This document shows, piece by piece, positions 41,642 through 50,555 of a stretch of DNA of 64,000 nucleotides. Position 1 is the stretch's first letter, and each line of letters begins with the position of its first letter. The translations under genes and the position numbers were made by a program. The notes below the pieces were generated by a model. The model did not search any database. It worked only from the letters and a program-made list of their open reading frames with translations, and had not been told where the DNA came from. The stretch comes from DAOUJI01 sp965197415 (GTDB taxonomy: Bacteria > Chloroflexota > Dehalococcoidia > Lucifugimonadales > JAGWBF01), in assembly GCA_965197415.1 (NCBI GenBank), contig OZ240207.1, forward strand, positions 2,604,001 through 2,668,000, read 5' to 3'.

Positions 41642-44600
41642 CTAGCCGACCGTCAGAGCCGCTTCCAGCTGGGCTCCAAATTCCTTCAGACGTTCCACCG
41701 TTTCTTTCAAGGTCCGCCGTCGCTGCTCATCTGGGCCTGTCAGCTGCACATGGACCTGTTGGTTGCCTACTCGAGTCTGCTGGCCCAAAGCCTTTTCCAA
41801 CGCCAGTCGGGCTCCCCCTACGCTCTCTCTAAGGGCCAAGGTCACGGAATTGCCGGACTGCGTGATTGACTCGACTCCAGCCTCACTGGCGAGAATCTTC
41901 AAGTCCACCAGGTAGAGTAGATTCTCTGCAGCGTCGGGCAGCGGACCGAACCTGTCTCTCATCTCCTCTTTCAGGTCCTCCACCTCTTGCCGGTCGGTCA
42001 TGCGAGTGAGTTTCTGGTATACGCCTAGTCTGGTGGGCAAGTGGGGGACGTAAGCCTCCTCGATGTGAGCCGACAACGTCAGGCTGACCCGGACCGAGGG
42101 AGGAATTTCTTGCTTGGTGGAGCCGTTGCTATCGCCTTTAAGTTCGGTGACAGCTTCATTGAGAAGTTGCGTGTAGAGTTCGAACCCCACTGCGTGAATC
42201 TGGCCGCTCTGCTCGGGGCCCAGGATGTTTCCGGCGCCTCTGATTTCCAGGTCTCTCATGGCGACCCTGAAACCCGCTCCCAATTCTGACGCCTCCAGTA
42301 TCGCCTTGAGCCGTTTCGATGCTGCCTCCGTGATTTTGCGCCCCCTGGGGATGAGCAAATAGGAGTAGGCCCTGTTGGCGCCCCGCCCAACCCGTCCCCG
42401 TAGCTGGTACAGCTGGGAGAGACCGAACCTGTCGGCCCGGTCGATTATCAGCGTGTTGGCGTTGGGCAGGTCCAAGCCAGACTCGATGATGGTCGTGCAC
42501 ACCAAGACGTCTACGTTGCCGTCGGAGAAGTCGGCCATTACCTCCTCCAGATCATCTTCGGCCATGCGGCCATGGCCCACGGCTATCCGAGCCTGGGGCA
42601 CGAGCCTCGCCAGCTCCGCCGCCGTGCGCCGGATGGTCTTGACCCGGTTGTGGAGGAAGAAGACTTGGCCTCCCCGCTCCAACTCCCTGGACACCGCCTC
42701 TTTGACCAGGTCGTCGCTGTATTCGCTGACGTAGGTCTTGACAGGCAACCGCTCCTCAGGAGGAGTCTCCATTGCGCTCATGTCCCGGATTCCAGACAAC
42801 CCCATGTAGAGGGTCCTGGGGATAGGGGTTGCGCTGAGCGTGAGAACGTCGACTTCCCTGCGCATCCTCTTGAGACGCTCTTTGTGGGCCACTCCAAAGC
42901 GTTGCTCTTCATCCACCACGACCAATCCCAGGTCTTTGAACTCGACGTCCCGTTGCAAAAGTCTGTGTGTGCCTATGACGATGTCCACGGCGCCAGTCTT
43001 CAACTCGTCTATCACCTGCCTCTGTTCCGCTTTAGTGCGGAAACGGCTGAGGACCTCGACCCTTATGGGGAAGGGGCTGAGCCTCTCCTTGAAGGTGGCG
43101 TAGTGCTGCTGGGCCAACACGGTGGTGGGCACGAGGATGCCCGTCTGGAAACCGTCGGAGGCGGTCTTGAAGGCCGCTCTCAAGGCCACTTCGGTCTTTC
43201 CGTAGCCGACGTCCCCACATACCAGCCTGTCCATGGGCCTGGACTGCTCCATGTCCGCCTTAACTTCCCTGATGGTACGTTCCTGGTCTGCGGTCTCCTC
43301 GTAGGGGAAGGCGTCTTCCAGTTCCTGCTGCCAGGGAGTGTCTCCGCCGAAAGAGGTGCCCTGCGCCACCTGACGGGATGCGTAGAGATTGAGAAGCTCC
43401 CTGGCCATCTCGCGGGTTGCGGTCTTGACCCGCTCTTTGATCCGACTCCATTCGGCAGTCCCCAGCCGAGTCGGATTAGGTTTCTGGTCCCCCGGGGCGG
43501 CGTAGGGAGCTACCCGGTCCAGATGTTCGGTGGGCACATAGAGCTTGTCGCTCTCTGCGTACTCTAAAGCCAGGTACTCCCTCTCGTCGTTTCCCTGGTC
43601 CATCCGAACAGTCCCAGTGAAAAGTGCGACTCCGTGGTCCACGTGGACGACGTACTCCCCAGGAGTGAGCTCCACCGACTGGTGTCCTCGCTGGACCGGA
43701 GTTCGCCTGCGTCTGCGTCTCTCCTTGGAGACGCCGAAGATTTCCGAGTCGGTGAATACGGTAAGGTCGCCGTCGTTGAGGGGCAGAGTCCAACCTTCCA
43801 CCAGGGCGCCGGAGACCAAAGTCAGGCTTCCGGGCCGCGGCGGCGCATCGAGGTCGGAAGACACCCAGGCGCTCAAACCCTCGTCGCCGAGCGCCTCGGA
43901 GAGGCGGCGGGCGTTTCGGCTCACGATGGCGATTCGTTTTCCGTCGGCCAACGCAGTTTTTATGTCCTGGGCCAACTCTCCCTGCCGCCCGAAGTAAGAC
44001 GGCGCCGGGCGGAAGTCCAGACCGTCGTCCTTCGATGTCCAATTGTCCAAGGAAAGGGTGGCGCCGGACCGGTCCCCGGGGAATAGGCTGTCCCAGTCAG
44101 CTTGAGGTGATGGAAAGTTGACTGGAAGTTCACGGCGGCTTGTCCGGGCAGCTCGAAGCTCTTCCGTCCTAAGCCCGATGGACTCGGCTTCCGACTCGAC
44201 AGCGGTCTTCCCGTCGACCACGAGCATGGTTTCCGGCGGGAGATGGTCCAGCAGCGTGGAATTGTTGAGGAAGCCGTTGTACAGCGGCAGCTCATCCACC
44301 TCCAGCCCTGAAAAGATGGACGTAAGTTCCTCCCGGAACCGCTCCACGACCGAGGGGGTGCACCCGTCATAGCCCAGGGCGCCGATGAGGTCCGAGACGC
44401 GTTCCCTGTCGGCCAGGGACGGCAAAGTCTCCTTGGCTGGAATCACGGTCACCGATTCAACCCTGCGCACCGAACGTTGGGAAACGGGATCGAACAGGCG
44501 TATGCTGTCTATCCGATCTCCCCACAACTCCAGGCGGGCGGGCAATGGAGAACCAGGAGAGTAGATGTCCAGAACTCCCCCTCTGTGGCTGAAGACGCCC

Positions 44601-45133
44601 GGGATTTCGACGCTGCTCTCCCGTCGGTATCCCAGCTCCACCCAACGCATCAGGAGTTCACCCAGTCGTATCTCCTTGCCCACTTCTAGCGAATGGCGGG
44701 CGGAACTGAAGGACTCCGGGTCGAGGGTCTTTTGCAGCAGGGCTGGGACGGACGCCACGACAATGGGGTATTCTCCGTCGGACTCGACGGCCCGGTGAAG
44801 TTCGGACAGCGCCGCCAAGCGTTGGTTGTTGGCGTCGGCGTCCGCCACCAGGCGTTCGAAGGGCAGCACGTCGGGTTCGGGAAATAGGCGGACCGGGGCG
44901 TCTTCCCCGAGATAAAGGAGGAGGTTGTCGTGGAATTTCCTGGCCTCGTCGGGCCGGGGCGCCAAAACCAGGATGGGCCTGGGGGAATGACGCCAGAGCG
45001 TCGCTGTAACCAGAGGTCGGGCAGCCTCAGGGGCCTCCAATAGGAATTGGGCCTGCTCCTGGCCGAGGGCCTGGGTAAGCCTGTCGTAGACCGGGTGGTC
45101 CCGGAATAGGTCTAGAAGTCCTGTAAGACTCAT
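41642..45133 (-). CDS. mfd: Transcription-repair coupling factor
   Basis: 1163 residues, full length. N-terminal UvrB-like domains; RNA-polymerase-interaction (CarD-like) domain around 'GEYVVHVDHGVALFTGTV'; RecG-like translocase with Walker A 'GDVGYGKTEVALRAAF' (about residue 640), 'VVDEEQRFGVAHKERLK' and 'QLRGRVGRGANRAYSYLL'; C-terminal TRCF domain. Removes stalled RNA polymerase and recruits UvrA. TTGACA (minus strand, 45188-45183) upstream may be its -35 box; AGGAGG lies rather far (about 17 bases) from the ATG. Confidence 0.96.
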   Translation of the reverse strand: MSLTGLLDLFRDHPVYDRLTQALGQEQAQFLLEAPEAARPLVTATLWRHSPRPILVLAPRPDEARKFHDNLLLYLGEDAPVRLFPEPDVLPFERLVADADANNQRLAALSELHRAVESDGEYPIVVASVPALLQKTLDPESFSSARHSLEVGKEIRLGELLMRWVELGYRRESSVEIPGVFSHRGGVLDIYSPGSPLPARLELWGDRIDSIRLFDPVSQRSVRRVESVTVIPAKETLPSLADRERVSDLIGALGYDGCTPSVVERFREELTSIFSGLEVDELPLYNGFLNNSTLLDHLPPETMLVVDGKTAVESEAESIGLRTEELRAARTSRRELPVNFPSPQADWDSLFPGDRSGATLSLDNWTSKDDGLDFRPAPSYFGRQGELAQDIKTALADGKRIAIVSRNARRLSEALGDEGLSAWVSSDLDAPPRPGSLTLVSGALVEGWTLPLNDGDLTVFTDSEIFGVSKERRRRRRTPVQRGHQSVELTPGEYVVHVDHGVALFTGTVRMDQGNDEREYLALEYAESDKLYVPTEHLDRVAPYAAPGDQKPNPTRLGTAEWSRIKERVKTATREMARELLNLYASRQVAQGTSFGGDTPWQQELEDAFPYEETADQERTIREVKADMEQSRPMDRLVCGDVGYGKTEVALRAAFKTASDGFQTGILVPTTVLAQQHYATFKERLSPFPIRVEVLSRFRTKAEQRQVIDELKTGAVDIVIGTHRLLQRDVEFKDLGLVVVDEEQRFGVAHKERLKRMRREVDVLTLSATPIPRTLYMGLSGIRDMSAMETPPEERLPVKTYVSEYSDDLVKEAVSRELERGGQVFFLHNRVKTIRRTAAELARLVPQARIAVGHGRMAEDDLEEVMADFSDGNVDVLVCTTIIESGLDLPNANTLIIDRADRFGLSQLYQLRGRVGRGANRAYSYLLIPRGRKITEAASKRLKAILEASELGAGFRVAMRDLEIRGAGNILGPEQSGQIHAVGFELYTQLLNEAVTELKGDSNGSTKQEIPPSVRVSLTLSAHIEEAYVPHLPTRLGVYQKLTRMTDRQEVEDLKEEMRDRFGPLPDAAENLLYLVDLKILASEAGVESITQSGNSVTLALRESVGGARLALEKALGQQTRVGNQQVHVQLTGPDEQRRRTLKETVERLKEFGAQLEAALTVG

Positions 45134-45228
45134 TCAGTCCGGCAATTAGATCCTCCTATATTCCAAAGCAAAGGTGGCCAAGTGTCAAGGGCTGCGGTGG
45201 ATTGGTTGGTTTTGAGTAGGATCTATCG

Positions 45229-45237
45229 TGATACAAT
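45229..45237 (+). promoter_or_regulatory. Extended -10 promoter of the 45285 gene
   Basis: TGA directly before TACAAT. It overlaps the GTG at 45228 that opens the longest frame, so translation should begin later. It is back to back with the mfd promoter region. Confidence 0.45.
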
Positions 45238-45284
45238 CCCACAGTCAGGCCAAGGCGGCTCCAGGGCATGACGGAGAAGGTCGG

Positions 45285-45752
45285 ATGCGGATACCTGGAC
45301 ACAAACGGGGCAACTCACCCGACGAATGCGGCATTCGTGCCGGAAGGTTTGCGGAAGCGGTCAGAGACGACATTGCCCTGGCATGGAGCATGCTCTCACG
45401 GGAATCGAGAGGTGTGCGCCAAGGCGTATGGGGCACACAGCACGAAGTTGACATGCAAGTCGTCTACAAGGCCGCCCACAACGTGAACCATCCCATGTTT
45501 GCGCTGATGATGGAGGACTTCCGGGAGGCTGTGCTCAAGATGTGGCCCCTGGAAGACCTGACCGACCTCGGTGTAGCCCCCACGAGCTATATCGACGATT
45601 CTCATGCCTTTGCATTCCTGCCCTTTGGCGTCAAAGACGACCAACAGGTCGTCCAAAGCCGCAGGCCCATGTCCGGCCTCATCATCCCAATGCTCCTCGA
45701 AGACGGTGATTGGGTGGTGGACCTGCCCAGCTGGCGTTTCGCTTGGGCCTGA
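45285..45752 (+). CDS. Hypothetical soluble protein
   Basis: 155 residues from ATG 45285 (GGAG eight bases upstream; the longer frame from GTG 45228 would start inside the promoter). 'CGIRAGRFAEAVRDDIALAW', 'VVYKAAHNVNHPMFALMMED' and 'GDWVVDLPSWRFAWA'. No motif, signal peptide or membrane helix is recognised. Convergent with the Excalibur lipoprotein gene. Confidence 0.55.
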   Translation: MRIPGHKRGNSPDECGIRAGRFAEAVRDDIALAWSMLSRESRGVRQGVWGTQHEVDMQVVYKAAHNVNHPMFALMMEDFREAVLKMWPLEDLTDLGVAPTSYIDDSHAFAFLPFGVKDDQQVVQSRRPMSGLIIPMLLEDGDWVVDLPSWRFAWA

Positions 45753-45773
45753 GACGCTCGGCTTAGCATCCGA

Positions 45774-46481
45774 TTAGCTCTGCGTTCCCGGCAGCCCCTC
45801 GCAGGCTATCCCGTCGTTGTCCCCGTCCAGCCGGTGACGGTCTTCGTCTGGTCCGCCAGCCGCTTCAAAGAAGTCCTGGGCCGCTCTCCACGTGTCGAAG
45901 TCGCCGCAGTTCCGGTCTTCTCCCGCCGGGTCATATTGAGGCCTGCCTGCGCTGGGAGACGTTGCCGTGGGACTTAGTGTCGCAGTCGAAACGGGCGTTG
46001 GTGAAGAAGTGAGCGTAGGTTCCACAGTCGGAGTTGGCGTGGGTGCGGACGTGGCGGCTGTCTCAAGCGTGGGAGAGGATGTTGGTCTGGGTGTGGGTGC
46101 CGGAGTAGATGTACGAATTGGAGTGGGATCCGTTGGCTGCACAGACGCCGAAGACAGGGTCGGCCCGGACCCCGGTTTGTTGGCAGGGGCCTCAGGCGCC
46201 AAAGTCGCTTCCCGTGTTGGAATTGCAGTCGGCGTCGTAATGGCCGTCGGTTCGGTCTTGCGCATTGGAGTGAGATTTGGGGCAAGCGTCGGCGCCGTAG
46301 CATCTGTGGAAGGCGGAGTGTGGGTCGGTTCCAGGAGGGGTGTAGAGTCTGCGGCGAATGGTTCGGCGGGCGTGGATGTGTTGACGTCCGTTGAGCCACA
46401 GGCTCCTATAAAGACCAATGCCGCTAGGACCCAAGTGGGCGGTCCTGGCCTCAGGCGGAGAAACAGACTCTCACTGGTCAT
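45774..46481 (-). CDS. Lipoprotein with Pro/Thr-rich stalk and Excalibur domain
   Basis: 235 residues. Lipobox 'ALVFIGACGS' (lipidated C28), then about 150 residues of Pro/Thr/Ser-rich stalk made of 'TPTPTVEP'-like units, then a C-terminal Excalibur calcium-binding domain: 'DRNCGDFDTWRAAQDFFEAA' and 'HRLDGDNDGIACEG' (D-x-D-x-D-G-x-A-C-E). The domain is extracellular, probably Ca-binding, with the two cysteines paired. The stalk would carry it through the cell envelope. Partner unknown. Confidence 0.85.
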   Translation of the reverse strand: MTSESLFLRLRPGPPTWVLAALVFIGACGSTDVNTSTPAEPFAADSTPLLEPTHTPPSTDATAPTLAPNLTPMRKTEPTAITTPTAIPTREATLAPEAPANKPGSGPTLSSASVQPTDPTPIRTSTPAPTPRPTSSPTLETAATSAPTPTPTVEPTLTSSPTPVSTATLSPTATSPSAGRPQYDPAGEDRNCGDFDTWRAAQDFFEAAGGPDEDRHRLDGDNDGIACEGLPGTQS

Positions 46482-46557
46482 TTAAGTTCTGCAACCTTGG
46501 CGCCGGAAGGCGGCGCGACCACCGTACCCGTGCCGTGTCTACCCCGTGCCGCGTCTA

Positions 46558-47613
46558 CTATGAGGTGTCCGCCGACACCTGTTCTGATTCGACGGACGCG
46601 CTGGAAGCGTTCCTGCGGCGCTTCCACAACTCCCTGCCGATGAATGCGCACGCGCCTACGGCGATTACGCTCAGCCAGCTGATGGACCTGTCTAGGGCTA
46701 CGACGGAGAAGGCTGCCGTTTCTGTGGATATGTTGTCGCCCAACAGCAACAGGCTCGTGACGCCCCACTCTACGGCGCCGAGTCCTCCGGGAGTGATGGG
46801 CGCCAGGGTCAGCATAGCGTTGGCCAGGGTGACGAATATCACCAGGGGCACGCCCAGGGGGAGATCCAGAGCTTCGGTCACCAGCATCAAACGCCCCATC
46901 TCGGAAGCCCACCCCAGCAGACCCAGGGCCGTGGCGAGGTGGAGTCTTCCGAAGCTGGACATTGTTCCATGGCTGAATCGGTGGTAGGGCCCTTGCAGCC
47001 TACTGGGCAGTACGTTGAGCAGACGTTCCCTGAAGAAACCCATGCTGGCCAGGATTCCCCCGATGAGCGCCGCCATCAGGCCCGCCAGACCGACGAAAAC
47101 CCAGGAAGTGCCAGTGCCCGTGGCCACCAGTATGGCCGTGGCCAACAGCAGCAGCGCCAGGACCAGAATCATGTCTAGAAAGCGTTCGGCCAGAATAGTA
47201 CCGATAGTGTGGGGGAAGCCGGAGCCATTGTCTTCAGAATATGCATGGGCCCGGAAAGCGTCTCCCAAGCGGAACCAGGTCACCGAGTTCACAAACCATC
47301 CCAACAGGAGCAGAAGTCCGCAATGAAGCGCGGCGGGCTTCTGGGGGTTTTCGACGCTCTGAGCATTTTCCAGAAGCAGCTTCCATCGGGCGCCTCGGAA
47401 TAAGAAAGTCGTGTAGTGCACTGCGATTGCGCCTACGAAAAGAACAAGGTCGCTGGACTTTAGGGTGTCCCAAGTGGCGTCCAGGTCGATGTCGAATCGA
47501 GTTACCAGGAACAGGATGAAAGCTCCCGCTACAGCAAAGGAGACCAAGGCCGCTGGCGACAACAGGCGCCGGGTCAGGCTTACTGGCTGGCGGTTGGGTT
47601 GGAACAGGGGCAT
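46558..47613 (-). CDS. Flippase-like (lysylphosphatidylglycerol synthase TM/UPF0104) membrane protein
   Basis: 351 residues with eight or so hydrophobic helices. 'HYTTFLFRGARWKLLLENAQ', 'FRLGDAFRAHAYSEDNGSGF', 'LAERFLDMILVLALL' and 'LAPITPGGLGAVEWGVTSLL' are the conserved blocks of the MprF-TM/UPF0104 family, thought to flip lipids or polyprenyl-linked sugars. The synthase domain of MprF is absent. Lies 11 bases downstream of rsmG on the same strand. Confidence 0.82.
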   Translation of the reverse strand: MPLFQPNRQPVSLTRRLLSPAALVSFAVAGAFILFLVTRFDIDLDATWDTLKSSDLVLFVGAIAVHYTTFLFRGARWKLLLENAQSVENPQKPAALHCGLLLLLGWFVNSVTWFRLGDAFRAHAYSEDNGSGFPHTIGTILAERFLDMILVLALLLLATAILVATGTGTSWVFVGLAGLMAALIGGILASMGFFRERLLNVLPSRLQGPYHRFSHGTMSSFGRLHLATALGLLGWASEMGRLMLVTEALDLPLGVPLVIFVTLANAMLTLAPITPGGLGAVEWGVTSLLLLGDNISTETAAFSVVALDRSISWLSVIAVGACAFIGRELWKRRRNASSASVESEQVSADTS

Positions 47614-47624
47614 GTCTTATGGGT

Positions 47625-48338
47625 TTAGAGAGGGCGTTTCCCGGGTATCCCGGGCCTACGGGGATATTTCTCAGGGGTTGGGCGGACCTTGTCAATGACC
47701 ACCAGGACCCTGTCGTCGTCTAGTCCGGGTTCTTTCACAGGCAGGATTTCCTTGAGTCGGCCCCCCAAAAGGTCAATGGCGTGAGAGGCGTCTTCCACTT
47801 CCTGCCGTATGTCACCCTTCTTCATAGCGATAGCCACTCCTCCCAACTTGCAAAAGGGAAGGCACAACTCTGACGCAACCCGGAGGGAAGCCACTCCTCG
47901 GCTGACGGCCACGTCGAAGGTCTCCCTGTAGCAGGGTTCACGAGCCGCCAACTCGGCCCTCAGGGTGCATATCTCCACGTCGTCCGCTCCCAGGACATCC
48001 ACGATGTGGGATATAAAAGCGCTCTTTTTTGACGACGACTCCACCGCGGTTACGTGCATTCCAGGGTAGACCATCTTCAAGGGAATCCCAGGGAAACCGG
48101 CGCCCGACCCCACATCCACCAGGCGTCCGGACGCCTTAGCTGTATCGCTGAGCGCCGCCGAAACAGTGAGAGAGTCCAGAAAATGTTTTGCCTGGACCTC
48201 CCAGCAGTCGGTAATGGCGGTCAAGTTGATGCGGGAATTCCACTCCACCAGCTGACGGTAGTAGGTCTTGAATTGGCCCGCCGTGACAGGGGAGAGGTCC
48301 AACCCAAGGCGGCTGAACCCGATTTCAAGTGTTTCCAT
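47625..48338 (-). CDS. rsmG: 16S rRNA (guanine(527)-N7)-methyltransferase
   Basis: 237 residues. 'QLVEWNSRINLTAITDCWEV', 'KHFLDSLTVSAAL', the SAM-binding 'RLVDVGSGAGFPGIPLKMVY', and 'FDVAVSRGVASLRVASELC' are diagnostic of RsmG/GidB. Methylates G527 of 16S rRNA. Upstream of the flippase-like gene in a likely two-gene operon. Confidence 0.95.
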   Translation of the reverse strand: METLEIGFSRLGLDLSPVTAGQFKTYYRQLVEWNSRINLTAITDCWEVQAKHFLDSLTVSAALSDTAKASGRLVDVGSGAGFPGIPLKMVYPGMHVTAVESSSKKSAFISHIVDVLGADDVEICTLRAELAAREPCYRETFDVAVSRGVASLRVASELCLPFCKLGGVAIAMKKGDIRQEVEDASHAIDLLGGRLKEILPVKEPGLDDDRVLVVIDKVRPTPEKYPRRPGIPGKRPL

Positions 48339-48423
48339 AGCTGCGTTCCGTGTGGATTATAGCATTGGGGCACAAGACGGCCAGTTGTTTTCGTTCAAGA
48401 GGGGAATCCGGTGTCCGGTTTTG

Positions 48424-48453
48424 TTGACACTGCATTTGAACGGCGCATACAAT
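48424..48453 (+). promoter_or_regulatory. Strong sigma-70-type promoter of the L21-L27-L31 operon
   Basis: Perfect TTGACA (48424-48429), 18-base spacer, TACAAT (48448-48453). The transcript would start about ten bases before the L21 start codon, leaving a very short leader. It rules out the longer in-frame start at 48411. Confidence 0.75.
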
Positions 48454-48470
48454 ACCCAGTTGGAGATAAC

Positions 48471-49022
48471 ATGGCTTATGCAATATTAAAAACCGGCGGA
48501 AAACAATACCGGGTCCGCCCCGGCGACGTCATTGACGTGGACAAGCTTCCGGTCGAGCCGGGGTCATCCATTGAGTTGGGAGACATCTTGGCCGTGTCCA
48601 AGGACGACGGGATTGTCCTGGGCAGCCCGGTGGTGGCCAACGCCTCCGTGCTGGCCAACGTCCAAGACCAGATCAGGGACGACAAGATCATCGTCTTCAA
48701 ATACAAGCGCAAGGTGCGCTACAGGGTCAAGCGGGGCCACAGGCAGCCGTACACCAGGATCGCCATCACGGCCATCATGTTGGACGGTGAGGACGTGGGC
48801 TCCCAAGCGCCAGTCGATGTAATCGCACCGGAAGACGTAGAGCTCGAGCAGCCTGTGGATGAGGCCGATGCCGTAGAAGATACCGTCGACGAGTCTGAGG
48901 AGCCGGATGCGGAAGGCGAGGCCGCCGAAGACGAATCGTCTGAGGAGCAAGACGTAGAAGAAGACGCAGGGGAAGCCTCCGACGAGGCTGACGGCGAAGA
49001 GGAGAGCGGCAATGGCTCATAA
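48471..49022 (+). CDS. rplU: Ribosomal protein L21 with long acidic tail
   Basis: 183 residues from ATG 48471 (GGAG five bases upstream). Residues 1-105 are canonical L21: 'AYAILKTGGKQYRVRPGDVI' and 'YKRKVRYRVKRGHRQPYTRI'. The remaining ~75 residues are an almost purely Glu/Asp/Ala/Ser tail ('EDVELEQPVDEADAVED' and on), so the protein is nearly twice the usual size. The gene overlaps rpmA by 11 bases. Confidence 0.95.
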   Translation: MAYAILKTGGKQYRVRPGDVIDVDKLPVEPGSSIELGDILAVSKDDGIVLGSPVVANASVLANVQDQIRDDKIIVFKYKRKVRYRVKRGHRQPYTRIAITAIMLDGEDVGSQAPVDVIAPEDVELEQPVDEADAVEDTVDESEEPDAEGEAAEDESSEEQDVEEDAGEASDEADGEEESGNGS

Positions 49023-49269
49023 GAAAGCCGGAGGAAGCTCGCGAAACGGCCGGGACAGCAAGCCCAAGATGCTGGGCGTAAAGCTCTACGATGGGCAAGC
49101 GGCCAGAGGCGGTTCCATCATCGTCCGGCAGCGAGGCACGCGCATTAGGCCTGGCCGCAACGTCGGGCTTGGTCGGGACTTTACGCTGTACTCACTCATC
49201 GAAGGCCGGGTGAAGTTCGAATGGGACACCAAGGACCGCAAACGGGCCAGCGTGTATCCCGTCGCCTAG
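49012..49269 (+). CDS. rpmA: Ribosomal protein L27
   Basis: 85 residues, normal length. 'MAHKKAGGSSRNGRDSKPKM' and 'GGSIIVRQRGTRIRPGRNVG' are unmistakable. The N-terminus begins directly with MAHKK, so there is no cleaved N-terminal extension as in Firmicutes. Overlaps the 3' end of rplU, implying coupled translation. Confidence 0.97.
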   Translation: MAHKKAGGSSRNGRDSKPKMLGVKLYDGQAARGGSIIVRQRGTRIRPGRNVGLGRDFTLYSLIEGRVKFEWDTKDRKRASVYPVA

Positions 49270-49288
49270 GTCACATCAGAGAAGGAAC

Positions 49289-49489
49289 ATGAAAAAGGAA
49301 ATCCACCCAAACTTCGAAGCCGCAACGGTGACCTGCTCATGCGGCAATGTGTTTCAGACGGCGGCCACAAAGGGAAGCCTGAGAGTTGAGATTTGCAGCC
49401 GCTGCCACCCCTTCTACACGGGACAGCAGCGCGTCGTGGACACTGAGGGCCGCATCGAACGTCTGAAGCGCCGCTTCAAGATGGAGTAG
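49289..49489 (+). CDS. rpmE: Ribosomal protein L31 (zinc-binding type)
   Basis: 66 residues. 'MKKEIHPNFEAATVTCSCGN' and 'ICSRCHPFYTGQQRVVDTEG', with four zinc cysteines C16, C18, C36 and C39, i.e. the C+ form. Third gene of the ribosomal operon, AGAAGGA before the ATG. Confidence 0.96.
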   Translation: MKKEIHPNFEAATVTCSCGNVFQTAATKGSLRVEICSRCHPFYTGQQRVVDTEGRIERLKRRFKME

Positions 49490-49571
49490 CGTCCCACGGC
49501 CTCTGCCCAAGTTCGGGGCAGGCGTGAAGCTCCCGGACGGACAGCGCCTCTTTAACTTTCAGGAGACCAAC

Positions 49572-50507
49572 TTGTCTCAGCAGCCATTCTTCTACGGCGG
49601 CCAGGCGGTCATCGAAGGCGTCATGATTCGAGGCCGCCGGCACTACAGCCTTGCCGTAAGGCGCACCGACGGGCAGATCCAAACCCTGTTCGAACCTCTA
49701 AGCCAGATATACACCGGAAAACTGCGGCGCGTCCCCCTCATTCGAGGCATCCTGGTCCTCATCGAAACCTTGAGCCTGGGAATCAAGGCCCTCAATAAAT
49801 CGGCAATCATTGCTGTCGATGACCAGACCGACGGCCAGGAAGAAGTGTCCAAATGGATGATGGCCATAGTGATTGCGTTCTCACTGGCCTTGGGAATCGG
49901 CATCTTCTTTCTCACGCCCCTTTTCGCAACACGGCCACTGGAAGACGTCTTCTCGTCCGACCCGTTGGTCAACCTCATTGAGGGTCTGATTCGGCTGGTG
50001 CTGTTGGTGGGGTATATCGGTCTGATAGGCCTAATGCCGGACATACGCCGAGTTTTTGCGTACCACGGCGCCGAGCACATGGCCGTCCACACCCATGAGG
50101 CGGGGTTGCCCTTGGACGTGGAACACGTGCGCCGATTCCCCACCGCCCATCCTAGGTGCGGAACAGCGTTCCTTCTCACCGTTGCGGTGGTGGCCATTGT
50201 AGTCTTCGCCTTTCTGGGCAGAGAGCCTCTCTGGTGGCTGATCGCCTCGCGGGTGCTGTTCATCCCCATCATTGCCGCACTGAGCTATGAGGTCATTCGG
50301 TTCAGCGGCGCCCATCAGAACAACCCGATTACGCAGTTGTTCGCCATACCCGGGCTGACCTTGCAGAGGCTTACTACACGCCAGCCCGACGACAGCCAGA
50401 TAGAGGTTGCCATCATGGCGATGGACACGGCTTTAGCAGCCGACGAGGGTCGCCCTGCGCCGGTTTCGGAAGTGTACGGCGGCGCTGGGGAAGAGGCTCC
50501 CGCCTAG
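49572..50507 (+). CDS. DUF1385 membrane protein
   Basis: 311 residues from a TTG at 49572, chosen because AGGAG lies six bases upstream; a GTG at 49524 would add 16 unconserved residues. 'FFYGGQAVIEGVMIRGRRHY', 'VPLIRGILVLIETLSLGIKA', 'FAYHGAEHMAVHTHEAG' and 'RFPTAHPRCGTAFLLTVA' with four or five helices are typical DUF1385. The family often follows rpmE, as here. The conserved His, Glu and Cys suggest metal binding; function unknown. Confidence 0.88.
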   Translation: MSQQPFFYGGQAVIEGVMIRGRRHYSLAVRRTDGQIQTLFEPLSQIYTGKLRRVPLIRGILVLIETLSLGIKALNKSAIIAVDDQTDGQEEVSKWMMAIVIAFSLALGIGIFFLTPLFATRPLEDVFSSDPLVNLIEGLIRLVLLVGYIGLIGLMPDIRRVFAYHGAEHMAVHTHEAGLPLDVEHVRRFPTAHPRCGTAFLLTVAVVAIVVFAFLGREPLWWLIASRVLFIPIIAALSYEVIRFSGAHQNNPITQLFAIPGLTLQRLTTRQPDDSQIEVAIMAMDTALAADEGRPAPVSEVYGGAGEEAPA

Positions 50508-50529
50508 GCGAGGTTCGTTAGGCTATTTA

Positions 50530-50555
50530 CCCTCACCCCACCCCTCTCCCGTCAA
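50530..50555. repeat. R3 repeat, left part, split by the IS5-type element
   Basis: CCTCACCCCACCCCTCTCCC followed by GTCAA, then the left end of the insertion sequence. The other part resumes with GTCAAGGGCGAGGGG at 51768. Removing the element restores a CTCTCCCGTCAAGGGCGAGG hairpin. Confidence 0.75.

Noticed and set aside
42572..43567. Plus-strand frame of 331 codons inside mfd
   Set aside because: Antisense shadow of a clearly conserved mfd; no recognisable domain.
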